In this document: one piece after another, positions 1 to 8,539 of the stretch
Layout of the letters: each line of letters begins with the position of its first letter
Numbering within the stretch: position 1 is the stretch's first letter
NCBI RefSeq assembly: GCF_003674065.1
Contig: NZ_RDBE01000010.1
Location: 59,649-123,648 of the forward strand
DNA: 64,000 nucleotides
Reading direction: 5' to 3'
DNA from: Nocardioides mangrovicus
GTDB taxonomy: Bacteria; Actinomycetota; Actinomycetes; Propionibacteriales; Nocardioidaceae
Position numbers and translations under genes: made by a program
Notes under the pieces: model-generated
Seen by the model: only the letters and a program-made list of their open reading frames with translations
Databases searched by the model: none
What the model was told of the DNA's origin: nothing

Positions 1-415
1 GGTCGAGCGCCTCGCCGGTGTCGTCGCCGATGCCGTCGACCCGGTCGGGCTCCACCTGGCCGATCGTCTGCCCGGCCATCAGCTGCGCGATGGAGGCCGA
101 CCAGCGCGCGAGCAGCACCTGCAGGTCCGTACGGAGCTCGGAGGTGAGCTGGAACGTCATGAAGACGCTGTAGCGCTGCTGGGGCGTACGGATGCCGGCC
201 TGCTCGGCGCTGCCGTAGAACCGGTGGCGCTGCGCCAGGTCGACGACGTCGCCGCCGGCGACCGGCGTCGAGGTGTGGCCGCCCATCGCCGAGGCCGCGC
301 CCGCTCCCGCGACGGCCCCGACCACGCCGCCGCCGGCCGCGGCGGCACCGACGAGCAGCCGCCGCCGCGAGAGTCCCTCTCGCGACGGCGTCTGCGGGTC
401 CTGCGGTTCGCTCAT
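1..415 (-). CDS. efeB: Dyp-type peroxidase / deferrochelatase EfeB, N-terminal part
   Basis: Only the first 138 codons are inside the window; the gene runs off the left edge. The N-terminus carries a twin-arginine signal (SRRRLLVGAAAAGG) followed by an Ala/Gly-rich hydrophobic stretch and then RHRFYGSAEQAGI, as in Tat-exported Dyp-type haem peroxidases of the EfeB group. Its ATG overlaps the efeO stop codon (ATGA), so it is the third gene of a translationally coupled efeU-efeO-efeB operon. In the family, EfeB works outside the membrane in iron acquisition (haem iron release or ferrous oxidation). The haem-ligand region is not in the window, so activity cannot be judged. Confidence 0.88.
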   Translation of the reverse strand, partial: MSEPQDPQTPSREGLSRRRLLVGAAAAGGGVVGAVAGAGAASAMGGHTSTPVAGGDVVDLAQRHRFYGSAEQAGIRTPQQRYSVFMTFQLTSELRTDLQVLLARWSASIAQLMAGQTIGQVEPDRVDGIGDDTGEALD

Positions 416-1671
416 TGCGCGGTGGCGACCTTCTCCGCGATCTGGGACAGCGGCTCCTGGAGCGCCTGCACCGCACGACTCAGCGAGGCGCTCGACTGGG
501 CCTTCAGCGCGGCGTCGTAGTACTTGAAGCCACCCGGGATGCTCGGGTCGCGGTAGGTGTCCAACAGCTTCTCCACGTTCGCGAACTGCGTCTTCACGTT
601 GGCGGTCAGGGTCGGGTCGATCTTCTCAAGCCCCGGCTCGAGGTAGGCGAAGGCCTGCTCGGCGCCCTCGACGTTGCCGGCGAAGTCGACCAGGTCGATG
701 TGGCTGTACTTCTCCTCCTCACCGGAGATCTTGTTCGTCTGCACCTCCTCCAGGAGGCCGGCGGCGCCGTTGGCGAGATCCTCGGGCTTGTAGTCCAGCG
801 AGCCGACGACGTCGGTGAGCTTGGCGACGTTGGTCACCAGCTCGGTGGAGTACTGCTTGGTCTTCGCGGTGATCGCACCGCGGGCGAACAGGTCGCGCTC
901 GATGGCGTGCAGGCCGTGCCAGCCGACCTTGGGGTCGAGGTTGGAGGCACGCATGTCGATCAGGTAGTCCAGGTTGCCGGCGTTGTCGGTGGCCTTGAAG
1001 CCGGGCTCGACGAACCCGTCGACGTCGGACTCGATGCGCTCGTAGAACGGCCGCGCCAACGCGTAGTCCTTCTTCGCCTGCGCCAGGTTGCCGGCCTGCA
1101 CGGCGGTGTTGAGGGTGCCGACCGCGGTCTGCATGTCCTTCACGACGCTGTCGACGTACTGCGCGTAGCCCTTGGTACCGGTCTCGAGCAGGGTGGCGGT
1201 GCTGCCGGTGGCCTCGGCGGTCTTGCCGGTGACGGTGAACTCCTGCATCTCCTTCGCCGCGCCCGGGCAGTAGATCTGGTACGTGCCGCCGCCGAGCGTG
1301 ACGGTGAACTTCACGGTGGGCAGGCCCGGGGCGAGGTTCTCCTTCTCCCCGATGATGCGGTTGTCGCTCTGCAGCTCCAGCTCGGTGAGCGAGGAGGCGC
1401 TCTTGTTGGTGACGCTGAAGGTGACCGGCCCGGCCTTGGCCTTGGTGGCGTCGAGCGAGCAGGTCCCACCGTCGTCGCTGGTCATCGTCACGGCCACCTG
1501 CGAGGCACCGTTGGAGACCTTCGCGACGTCGGAGGCGCTGCTCGAGGAGCCCGACGAGCTCGAGGCGGCCGCGTCGTCGTCGGATGAGGCGCCACAGGCG
1601 CTCAGGGTGCCGGCGGCCAGCAGCAGCGCACCGGCCAGGACGACCGGTCGGGTGGGGTCAGGGAACCGCAT
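412..1671 (-). CDS. efeO: EfeO-type iron-binding lipoprotein (cupredoxin + M75 domain)
   Basis: 419 residues. A signal peptide ends in a lipobox (LSAC near residue 25), followed by a Ser-rich linker, a cupredoxin-like domain (about residues 50-150) and a helical M75 peptidase-like domain (about 170-415). The M75 HxxE metal motif is visible as HAIE in GWHGLHAIERDLF. EfeO proteins bind iron at the cell surface and pass it to the EfeU permease. The start lies inside the 3-prime end of efeU (14-base overlap) and the stop overlaps the efeB start, giving a tight operon. The iron box upstream of efeU should control all three genes. Confidence 0.93.
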   Translation of the reverse strand: MRFPDPTRPVVLAGALLLAAGTLSACGASSDDDAAASSSSGSSSSASDVAKVSNGASQVAVTMTSDDGGTCSLDATKAKAGPVTFSVTNKSASSLTELELQSDNRIIGEKENLAPGLPTVKFTVTLGGGTYQIYCPGAAKEMQEFTVTGKTAEATGSTATLLETGTKGYAQYVDSVVKDMQTAVGTLNTAVQAGNLAQAKKDYALARPFYERIESDVDGFVEPGFKATDNAGNLDYLIDMRASNLDPKVGWHGLHAIERDLFARGAITAKTKQYSTELVTNVAKLTDVVGSLDYKPEDLANGAAGLLEEVQTNKISGEEEKYSHIDLVDFAGNVEGAEQAFAYLEPGLEKIDPTLTANVKTQFANVEKLLDTYRDPSIPGGFKYYDAALKAQSSASLSRAVQALQEPLSQIAEKVATAQ

Positions 1672-3214
1672 GGGTGTTGCTCCTTCGTGGGGCGGGCGCA
1701 GTCGACGACTGCGGGGCAGGGGGAACCGGACGGCGCCGGAGGGCGACGAGCAGGACGAGGGCGGCGGCCACCAGCAGCGCGATCGGCAGGACGACGCCCC
1801 AAAACCGGTGCTCGGTGCGACGCGAGCCCAGCTGGCGCACGTCCTCGGCGGTGGCCGTGACGTGGCGGGGCGCGACCTGCCAGCTGCTGCCGCTGAGCGT
1901 GAGCGTCCGCGTGCTGGTCAGGCCGCCGCCGGAGAGGGTGACCAGCGTGGTGGTGCGCGAGGAGCCGTCGAGCAGGACGCCGTCGGCCAGCCAGACGCTG
2001 GTGGTGCGGTAGGTGCGCCAGCTCGCCTGGAACGGCCCGGGATTCTGGGCCGCGTTGAGCCCGACGGGCAGTCGTCCGCCGGAGAGCTGCACCAGGCGGT
2101 CGAGGGTGACGGTCGGGGTCGCATCGGCCGGCGTCGAGGTGCGCTGGGTGCGCCACAGCCGGGCCGCGACCCCGGCGTGGTCGTCGGCGCGTCCGGCCGA
2201 GGTGAGCCGGATCTGCTCGCGAGCGCCGGAAACGGCGACGTCGACGACCGTGCCCGACGCCGCGAGCCGTGCGGTGCCGGTGCCCTTCGCCGTGGTGAGC
2301 GGCGCGGTGCCGGTGGTCACCGACGGCGTGGGAACCGCCAGCACCAGCACGCCTGCCGCCACGGCGAGCGCGGCAGCGGCGCCGATACGCAGCCGCTGCT
2401 GGGCGCGGCCGCGGGGCCGGTGCTTCACGGGCCAGTAGACGAACAACGCCACGGGCACCAGGTAGGCGACCCAGCCGACGACCTCGACCAGACGGGGGTC
2501 CGACGGGATGCCGAGCACGCCGGTGATCAGCGCCGACCAGAGGCTGCCGGGCTGCACCAGCCAGGCCAGGTCGACCGTGCGCTGCTGGCCGGCGTTGAGC
2601 CAGCCCGCCTCGTGGGCGGTGCGCAGCGTCGTGACGACCAGGCCCGCGGCCACCAGGACGAGGAAGGCGCCGGTGATGCGGAAGAAGCGGGAGAGGTTCA
2701 GCCGCACGCCGCCGACGTAGATGCCCCACCCGATGCCGATGGCCACGAGGACGCCGAGCACGGCACCCACCGCGGCGAGCGAGGCCGATTGCGCCGCGGA
2801 GAAGGTGGCGAGCAGGAAGACGCTGGTCTCGAAGCCCTCCTTGAGCACGGCCAGGAAGGCCATGACCGCCAGGGCGTTGGCGCTGCCGCGGCCCAGGGCC
2901 TGCGCGGCCTCGGCCTCCAGCTCCTTCCTCATCCCGCGCGCGTGCGCGTTCATCCACACGATCATGCCGGTGACGAAGAAGATGGCGACGGCGCCGATGA
3001 TCGACTCCATGCCCTCCTGGGCGGCCTGGGGCAGCGCGTGCTCGACGGCGGCGAGGCTCAGCCCCACCGCCAGCGAGAGCAGCACCGCGAGGCCGACGCC
3101 CCACCACATCGCGGTCAGGCTGCGCCCCTCGCGACGCAGGAACGCCGCGATGATGCCCACGATCAGCGCCGCCTCGAGACCCTCGCGCAGGCCGATCACG
3201 AGCGTGGCGAGCAT
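1658..3214 (-). CDS. efeU: EfeU / FTR1-family iron permease with C-terminal extracytoplasmic extension
   Basis: 518 residues, about twice the usual EfeU length (about 280). The N-terminal half is a classic FTR1 permease: the iron-site motif REGLEAALIVG starts at residue 10, and a second acidic motif LKEGFETSVFLLA lies in a later membrane segment. After about residue 280 comes a Ser/Thr-rich, non-hydrophobic region of about 200 residues and then a last membrane segment (FWGVVLPIALLVAAALVLLV) with a basic tail, so the added part should lie outside the membrane. The function of the extension is unknown. It is first gene of the efe operon, with the iron box 46 bases upstream of the ATG. Confidence 0.92.
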   Translation of the reverse strand: MLATLVIGLREGLEAALIVGIIAAFLRREGRSLTAMWWGVGLAVLLSLAVGLSLAAVEHALPQAAQEGMESIIGAVAIFFVTGMIVWMNAHARGMRKELEAEAAQALGRGSANALAVMAFLAVLKEGFETSVFLLATFSAAQSASLAAVGAVLGVLVAIGIGWGIYVGGVRLNLSRFFRITGAFLVLVAAGLVVTTLRTAHEAGWLNAGQQRTVDLAWLVQPGSLWSALITGVLGIPSDPRLVEVVGWVAYLVPVALFVYWPVKHRPRGRAQQRLRIGAAAALAVAAGVLVLAVPTPSVTTGTAPLTTAKGTGTARLAASGTVVDVAVSGAREQIRLTSAGRADDHAGVAARLWRTQRTSTPADATPTVTLDRLVQLSGGRLPVGLNAAQNPGPFQASWRTYRTTSVWLADGVLLDGSSRTTTLVTLSGGGLTSTRTLTLSGSSWQVAPRHVTATAEDVRQLGSRRTEHRFWGVVLPIALLVAAALVLLVALRRRPVPPAPQSSTAPAPRRSNTHAVP

Positions 3215-3259
3215 GCGGACTCCTGGGGCGGGCGAGGACGGGCGACGACCCGTCAGCAG

Positions 3260-3278
3260 TGAGGTTAGGCGAACCTAA
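3260..3278. promoter_or_regulatory. IdeR/DtxR-type iron box upstream of efeU
   Basis: TGAGGTTAGGCGAACCTAA matches the mycobacterial/actinobacterial iron-box consensus TTAGGTTAGGCTAACCTAA at 17 of 19 positions. It is a near-perfect inverted repeat centred 55 bases upstream of the efeU ATG, where bound Fe-IdeR would block transcription. The divergent gene at 3463 starts 185 bases away on the other side and is a less likely target. Confidence 0.88.
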
Positions 3279-3462
3279 CCCATCTCCGCCACCCGGCCCA
3301 GCGGTGACCTGCCTTACCGCACCTGTCCGGGTTCGTCCCGAACGACACGCCTGTAGTTCTGGACTTTTCTTCACTTTGGTCACACAGGCCTCAGTTTTTA
3401 CGGCAGACTCCCCGACGTCGCATACCGCATGAATCGACGCATCTCGAGGAGACACGCCGGAA

Positions 3463-4791
3463 ATGAAGTTCGTCGTACGCCGCCCTGTGACCGTTCCTCG
3501 ACCGATGCGGCTGATCGCCTACGCGGTGCTGGGCAGCGTCCTGGTGGCCCCGGCGGTGGCCTCGGCAACCGGTGACGGCCAGGTCGCCGCGAAGGTGATG
3601 TCGGCGGCCAAGCGCACCCAGCAGGCGCCCAACGTCTTCTACCCGCTGCCGTCCTCGGCCTCGCCGACCGACCAGCAGAACTACCGCTCCGGCGGTGGCA
3701 CCGACCTCGAGGCCTCCTGCGGCACCCAGGTCCGCGCGATCCACGCCGGCACCGTTCACTACGTGCCCTCCAGCAGCTGGGGCGGCGCCAACACCGTCGA
3801 GGTCACCACCGGCGACGGCCACCTCACCAGCTACTACGGCTACCTGGGCAGCATCACCGCGTTCGACAACCAGATCGTCAGCGCCGGCCAGCCGCTCGGC
3901 ACCGTCGGCAGCCTCGGGGCCGCGGCCGGCACCTGCGAGCTCGGCATCCAGATCATGCCGAACGGCACGACCACCACCGACCCCACCGCGTGGCTGGAGT
4001 CGTGGGTGGGCAAGCCCAACCCCGACCTGAGCATGTGGGGCAGCAACGGCTTCCTGCTGGCCACCTTCAACGTGCTGGGCGCCTCCCACACCAAGCGCCC
4101 CGGCGGCGACGCCTCCCGCCGCTACCCGACGTGGTCCAAGCGACTGCCCGGCGTCGTGTCCTACCTGGAGAACAACCACATCGACGTCGCCGGCATGCAG
4201 GAGTTCCAGCGCTCGCAGCACAAGGCGTTCCTGAAGCAGGCCAGCAGCCAGTACGCCGCGTTCCCGGCGTCCTCGCGCACCGACACCGACAACACCATCG
4301 TGTGGCGCAAGGACACCTTCGACCTGGTCGAGGCCCACAAGTTCGCCATCCCCTACTTCAACGGCCACAAGCGCAACATGAACTACGTGCTGCTGCGGCA
4401 GAAGTCGACCGGGCGCACGGCGTACTTCATCAACGTCCACAACCCGGCCAACACCCGCCGCTACCACCACCAGCAGAAGTGGCGTAACCGCTCGATCGCG
4501 GTCGAGCGCAAGCTGGTCATCCGCCTGCGCTCGTTCAACCGCCCGGTCTTCCTCACCGGCGACCTCAACGACCGCGACAAGGCGTTCTGCCCGCTGACCA
4601 AGGACAAGCTGATGCTCTCGGCCAACAGCGTGCCGAGCTTCACCTGCGCCCCGCCCTCGAGCCTGTGGATCGACTGGATCCTCGGCGCCGGCCAGACCCG
4701 GTTCTCCTCCTACATCCGCGACTGGAGCCTGAAGAGCGCCAACGTCACCGACCACCCGGTGGTCTACAGCCGGACGTACCTGGCCGAGTAG
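3463..4791 (+). CDS. Secreted fusion: degenerate M23 (LytM-like) domain + EEP-family nuclease/phosphatase domain
   Basis: 442 residues. There is an export signal (about residues 1-36, hydrophobic core AYAVLGSVLVAPAVASA). Residues about 45-175 have the M23 fold pattern, but the metal ligands look lost: the expected HxxxD reads GGGTDLE, and the final HxH strand reads ELGIQI. Residues about 185-440 form an endonuclease/exonuclease/phosphatase domain: ATFNVLG, a catalytic-type QEF (DVAGMQEF), NTIVWRKD, INVHNP, TGDLND and the final TDHPVV with its His. I infer that the N-terminal part acts as a wall-binding or structural domain and the EEP part is the enzyme. Substrate is unknown. Confidence 0.8.
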   Translation: MKFVVRRPVTVPRPMRLIAYAVLGSVLVAPAVASATGDGQVAAKVMSAAKRTQQAPNVFYPLPSSASPTDQQNYRSGGGTDLEASCGTQVRAIHAGTVHYVPSSSWGGANTVEVTTGDGHLTSYYGYLGSITAFDNQIVSAGQPLGTVGSLGAAAGTCELGIQIMPNGTTTTDPTAWLESWVGKPNPDLSMWGSNGFLLATFNVLGASHTKRPGGDASRRYPTWSKRLPGVVSYLENNHIDVAGMQEFQRSQHKAFLKQASSQYAAFPASSRTDTDNTIVWRKDTFDLVEAHKFAIPYFNGHKRNMNYVLLRQKSTGRTAYFINVHNPANTRRYHHQQKWRNRSIAVERKLVIRLRSFNRPVFLTGDLNDRDKAFCPLTKDKLMLSANSVPSFTCAPPSSLWIDWILGAGQTRFSSYIRDWSLKSANVTDHPVVYSRTYLAE

Positions 4792-4799
4792 CGGGGCCC

Positions 4800-5975
4800 T
4801 CAGGAACCGCCGGCCACCGTCTCGAACCGCAGCCCCGCGTCCTGGAGCCGGCGGGTGAGGTTCTCCCCCATCGCGACGGCCGGGGTGACCTGGCCGGCCG
4901 TCGCCGGGTTGTCGTCGTCGAAGGCCAGGCTCAGCGCGGACTCGCCGAGCATCTTGGCGGTCTCGTCGTAGCCGGGGTCGCCGCCGCTGACCCGGGTGCG
5001 CACCTGCTGGCCGCCGGCCTCGCCGACGAAGTCGACGGTGAACCAGGACTTCTGCCGTCGCGCGGCCGAGGGACCCTCCCCCGCCGGCACCTTGTCGAGC
5101 AGGAAGCGTCGCAGCGGCGGCAGCTGCGCGGCCGCGGCCAGGGCACCGAGCCCCACGGCGCCGCCGGCCAGGTAGCGCAGCGTCTTGACCCCGGCGTAGT
5201 GGGAGTAGCGGAAGTCGGGGCCGTAGCGCTCGAGCGCGGCACCGGACCGGGCGACCACGAACGGGTCGATGGTGGGCAGCGGCACCAGCCAGTAGCCCAG
5301 CTCGGCGTCACGGTGCGGCTTGCCGGCGACGGCTTTCGAGCGCCGGCCCTCCGGTCGCGGCTCGACCTGACGGCGCTGCTGCATCGCCGAGCGCATCTGG
5401 CGCCCGCGCGCGAACGCCGTCAGCGCGGAGGCGAAGGTGCCGCCGGAGAACTGCGCCCCGGCGCGCACGACGCCGCGCAGCGTCACCGGTTCGCCCTCGG
5501 GAAGCTGCAGCACGGTGAAGCGGGCGCCGAGGTCGTGCGGCACCGAGTCGAACCCGCAGGCGTGCACCAACCGCGCGCCGGAGGACACCGCGGTCGCGTG
5601 GTGGCGGACGTACATCGTGTCGACGAACTCCGGCTCGCCGGTGAGGTCGAGGTAGTCGGTGCCGGCCTCGGCGCAGGCCGCCACCAGCGGCTCGCCGTAC
5701 TCGACGTAGGGCCCCACGGTGCTGACGATCACCCGCGCCGCGCGGGCGAGCGAGGCCAGCGACTCGGGGTCGGTCACGTCGGCCTGCAGCAGGGGCAGGT
5801 CCGCGTGCGCAGCGCCCAGCCGGGCGCGCACCTCCTCCAGCTTCGCGGGATTGCGCCCGGCGAGCGCCCAGCGGCAGCCCTCGGGCACCTGGCGCGCCAG
5901 GTACTCCGCGGTCAGGCCCCCGGTGAACCCGGTGGCGCCCAGCAGGACGAGGTCGTACTCCCGTGCGTCGGACAT
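4800..5975 (-). CDS. Saccharopine dehydrogenase-like NAD(P)-binding reductase (trans-acting enoyl reductase type)
   Basis: 391 residues. The N-terminal Rossmann motif GATGFTGGLTAEYLA is followed by AGRNPAKL, STVGPYVEYG and LTGEPEF, all typical of the saccharopine dehydrogenase-like family whose mycobacterial members include a trans-acting enoyl reductase. The conserved HACGFDSVPHDLG block is present. No lysine pathway gene is nearby, so true saccharopine dehydrogenase activity is unlikely; reduction of a lipid or polyketide-type substrate is more probable but not shown. It is convergent with the upstream gene at 3463 and divergent from the DUF2277 gene (22-base gap). Confidence 0.82.
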   Translation of the reverse strand: MSDAREYDLVLLGATGFTGGLTAEYLARQVPEGCRWALAGRNPAKLEEVRARLGAAHADLPLLQADVTDPESLASLARAARVIVSTVGPYVEYGEPLVAACAEAGTDYLDLTGEPEFVDTMYVRHHATAVSSGARLVHACGFDSVPHDLGARFTVLQLPEGEPVTLRGVVRAGAQFSGGTFASALTAFARGRQMRSAMQQRRQVEPRPEGRRSKAVAGKPHRDAELGYWLVPLPTIDPFVVARSGAALERYGPDFRYSHYAGVKTLRYLAGGAVGLGALAAAAQLPPLRRFLLDKVPAGEGPSAARRQKSWFTVDFVGEAGGQQVRTRVSGGDPGYDETAKMLGESALSLAFDDDNPATAGQVTPAVAMGENLTRRLQDAGLRFETVAGGS

Positions 5976-5997
5976 GGACGGAATCTACGGTGGTCCC

Positions 5998-6264
5998 ATG
6001 TGCCGCAACATCCGGACCCTGCACAACTTCGAGCCGCCGGCCACGAAGGACGAGGTGCACGCCGCCGCCGTGCAGTACGTCCGCAAGATCAGCGGCGCGG
6101 CCAAGCCGAGCCAGGCCAACCAGGCCGCGTTCGACGTCGCCGTCGCCGAGGTCTACGAGGCCACCCGCCGGCTGCTGGAGGGACTGACGACCACCGCCCC
6201 ACCCAAGGACCGTGAGGTCGAGGCCGCAAAGGCCCGCGCTCGCGCCCAGACCCGTTACGCCTAG
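5998..6264 (+). CDS. DUF2277 family protein
   Basis: 88 residues beginning MCRNIRTLHNFEPPAT, the hallmark start of DUF2277 proteins, small soluble proteins of unknown function common in actinobacteria. I chose the ATG at 5998 because the family begins with exactly this MCRNI sequence; a longer open frame upstream overlaps the divergent gene. There are conserved DEVHAAAVQYVRKISG and EATRRLLEGL helices and no membrane segment. It lies 16 bases upstream of the sirtuin gene on the same strand, so the two are probably co-transcribed. Confidence 0.85.
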   Translation: MCRNIRTLHNFEPPATKDEVHAAAVQYVRKISGAAKPSQANQAAFDVAVAEVYEATRRLLEGLTTTAPPKDREVEAAKARARAQTRYA

Positions 6265-6280
6265 CACGTAGCCTGGAGAG

Positions 6281-7120
6281 GTGCAGGAGCTCGCGGGACG
6301 CCTGATGGTGCTCACCGGCGCCGGCATGTCCACCGACTCCGGCATCCCCGACTACCGCGGGCCCGACTCACCGCCCCGCACGCCGATGACCTACCAGGAG
6401 TTCGTCGCCGGGCCGCAGGCCCAGCAGCGCTACTGGGCGCGCGCCCATCTGGGCTGGAACCGGATGCGCCGCGCCGAGCCGAACGCCGGCCACGCCGCGC
6501 TGGTGCGGCTGGAGGAGCAGGGTCGCGTGGAGCTCCTGGTCACCCAGAACGTCGACGGCCTGCACGAGCGGGCCGGCAGCCGCGAGGTCGTCGCGCTCCA
6601 CGGACGCATCAGCGACGTCGTCTGCCTGGACTGCGGCACGGTCTCCTCGCGCAGCGCCGTGCAGCACCGGATGGGCGAGCTCAACCCCGGCCACCTGCGC
6701 CGCTACTCCGGCGCCACCGTCAACCCCGACGGCGACGTCGAGCTCGACGACACCGACGACTTCGTGGTGCCCGGTTGCGCTGCGTGCGGCGGCCGGCTCA
6801 AGCCCGACGTCGTGTTCTTCGGTGAGAGCGTGCCCAAGCCGCGGGTCGAGCGCACCTACGCCGCCCTCGACCGCGCCGACGCGCTGCTGGTGATGGGGTC
6901 CTCGCTGACCGTGATGTCGGGGCTGCGGTTCGTCCGCTACGCCGCGAAGGCCGGCACGCCGGTGGTCATCGTCAACCGCGGCACCACGCGCGGCGACGAG
7001 CTGGCCACCGTGAAGCTCGAGGCCGGGTGCAGCGAGTTCTTGGAGCGGCTGGTCTCAGACGCGGGTGACGAAGATGTGCTCGGCGGACTCGGGGAGCACC
7101 TCAGCGGTCTCCCCCGCTGA
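6281..7120 (+). CDS. Sirtuin (NAD-dependent protein deacylase)
   Basis: 279 residues from a GTG start. All sirtuin landmarks are present: GAGMSTDSGIPDYRG (NAD binding), TQNVDGLH, the catalytic His in VALHGRI (near residue 107), and the zinc pairs CLDC and CAAC. GSSLTVMSGL and VNRGTTRGD close the NAD site. Sirtuins remove acyl groups from lysines using NAD. The last 66 bases overlap the convergent dtxR gene, so the extreme C-terminus is encoded antisense to the regulator C-terminus. Confidence 0.94.
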   Translation: MQELAGRLMVLTGAGMSTDSGIPDYRGPDSPPRTPMTYQEFVAGPQAQQRYWARAHLGWNRMRRAEPNAGHAALVRLEEQGRVELLVTQNVDGLHERAGSREVVALHGRISDVVCLDCGTVSSRSAVQHRMGELNPGHLRRYSGATVNPDGDVELDDTDDFVVPGCAACGGRLKPDVVFFGESVPKPRVERTYAALDRADALLVMGSSLTVMSGLRFVRYAAKAGTPVVIVNRGTTRGDELATVKLEAGCSEFLERLVSDAGDEDVLGGLGEHLSGLPR

Positions 7121-7741
7121 GCCGACCAGCACGCCGGCCTCGCCGCCGACCGCCTGCACGACCGCGCCCGGCAGGGCCCCGACCCGGCGCAGCGCCTTCA
7201 TCAGGGGCTCGTCCTTCTGCATCTCCTCGGAGATCCGCCGCACCCGCACGCGGACGGGCTCGGCCACGTCGAAGGCCAGGAGCGGCTCGACGTCGGCCAT
7301 GAAGTCTTCGTCGTCGGCCTTCTCCCCCAGCTCGGACAGACCCGGGATCGGGTTGCCGTAGGGCGACTCGGTGGGGTGCTCGAGCAGCTCGATGAGACGA
7401 CGCTCGACGCTCTCGGACATCACGTGCTCCCAGCGGCAGGCCTCCTCGTGCACCTGCTCCCACTCCAGCCCGATGACGTCGGTGAGCAGCCGCTCGGCCA
7501 GCCGGTGCTTGCGCATCACGCGCACGGCCATCCCGTGGCCCTCGGAGGTGAGCTGGAGGTGGCGATCGCCCTCCACGGTGAGCAGGCCGTCGCGCTCCAT
7601 GCGCGCCACCGTCTGGCTGACGGTGGGCCCGGACTGGTGCAGGCGCTCGGCGATGCGGGCGCGCAGCGGCGTGATGCCCTCCTCCTCCAGCTCGTAGATC
7701 GTGCGGAGGTACATCTCCGTGGTGTCGATCAGGTCGCTCAC
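7055..7741 (-). CDS. ideR: IdeR/DtxR iron-dependent repressor
   Basis: 228 residues, the IdeR/DtxR length (about 230). The N-terminal winged helix contains RIAERLHQSGPTVSQTVARM. Metal ligands sit at the same numbers as in DtxR: Met10, Cys102, Glu105, His106 (primary site) and His79, Glu83, His98 (ancillary site). The C-terminal SH3-like domain covers about residues 150-228. With Fe(II) bound, such proteins repress iron uptake genes; the iron box at 3260-3278 upstream of efeU is an evident local target. It is convergent with the sirtuin gene (66-base overlap) and divergent from the gene at 7782. Confidence 0.95.
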   Translation of the reverse strand: MSDLIDTTEMYLRTIYELEEEGITPLRARIAERLHQSGPTVSQTVARMERDGLLTVEGDRHLQLTSEGHGMAVRVMRKHRLAERLLTDVIGLEWEQVHEEACRWEHVMSESVERRLIELLEHPTESPYGNPIPGLSELGEKADDEDFMADVEPLLAFDVAEPVRVRVRRISEEMQKDEPLMKALRRVGALPGAVVQAVGGEAGVLVGSAGETAEVLPESAEHIFVTRV

Positions 7742-7781
7742 AAGGGGTATTCAACCCGACAGGGCCACAGCGAGGAATGGC

Positions 7782-8528
7782 ATGCTGAGCCCGATGGACC
7801 AGCTGATCGTCGCGTCCCGCTTCAACGGACCGCCGCGCTCGGGCAACGGCGGCTACACCTGCGGACTGCTGGCCCACGAGTTCGGGCTCGGCGAGACCGT
7901 CGAGGTGACGCTGCGGCGGCCGCCACCGCTCGACGTCGCGCTGGACCTGCGCCGGGGCGAGACCCTCGAGCTGCTCGACGGCGAGACGCTCGTCGCCGAG
8001 GCTCGCGCGGTCGAGGAGACGGTCGACGCGGTCGACCCGGTGGACCTCGAGACCGCCCGTGCGGCCTCCGAGCACTACCCCGGCCTCGGCTCCCACCCGT
8101 TCGCGCGCTGCTTCGGCTGCGGCACCGAGCGCCCCGACGGACTGCGCGTCTTCCCCGGTCCGGTCGCCGGTGACGACGCCGGCCGCGTCGCCGCGGCGTG
8201 GACGCCGGCCGAGTCGACCGCGGCGGACTGGCACGAGTACGACGACCCCACGGAGCGCTGCTCGGTCGCGACGACCTGGACGGCGCTGGACTGCATCGGC
8301 GGCTGGGCGTGCGACCAGGGCGAGCGGCTCATGGTGCTGGGCCGGATGACGGCGGTGCTCGATACGCTGCCGGCCGTCGGCGAGCCCCACGTGGTCGTCG
8401 CCCAGCGTGTGGGCGGCGAGGGTCGGCGCAGCCTGAGCCTGGCCACGCTCTACGATCCCGACGGCCGCATCGTCGGCCGCGCCCGCCACACCTGGGTCGC
8501 GATCGACCCGTCCAGCTTCGACGCCTGA
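7782..8528 (+). CDS. Predicted hotdog-fold (thioesterase-like) protein
   Basis: 248 residues. I chose the ATG at 7782 because GAGG lies 6 bases upstream; an in-frame ATG at 7794 (MDQLIVAS) is the alternative. The protein seems to have two hotdog-like halves joined around residue 105 by HPFARCFGCGTERPDGLRV, a Cys-rich hinge seen in thioesterase-like actinobacterial proteins. The N-terminal part contains FNGPPRSGNGGYTCG. No catalytic residue set is certain and the substrate is unknown. The stop precedes the GH13 gene by 11 bases, so the two are likely co-transcribed. Confidence 0.7.
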   Translation: MLSPMDQLIVASRFNGPPRSGNGGYTCGLLAHEFGLGETVEVTLRRPPPLDVALDLRRGETLELLDGETLVAEARAVEETVDAVDPVDLETARAASEHYPGLGSHPFARCFGCGTERPDGLRVFPGPVAGDDAGRVAAAWTPAESTAADWHEYDDPTERCSVATTWTALDCIGGWACDQGERLMVLGRMTAVLDTLPAVGEPHVVVAQRVGGEGRRSLSLATLYDPDGRIVGRARHTWVAIDPSSFDA

Positions 8529-8539
8529 GGAGCACCCCC

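Noticed and set aside
1283-3262. Open frame of 659 codons on the plus strand over efeU and efeO
   Set aside because: Antisense to two family-assigned genes and of Gly/Arg/Ala-rich shadow composition.
4800-5975. Saccharopine dehydrogenase of lysine metabolism
   Set aside because: The family name covers many reductases; the HACGFDSVP type and lack of lysine genes point to the enoyl-reductase-like branch.
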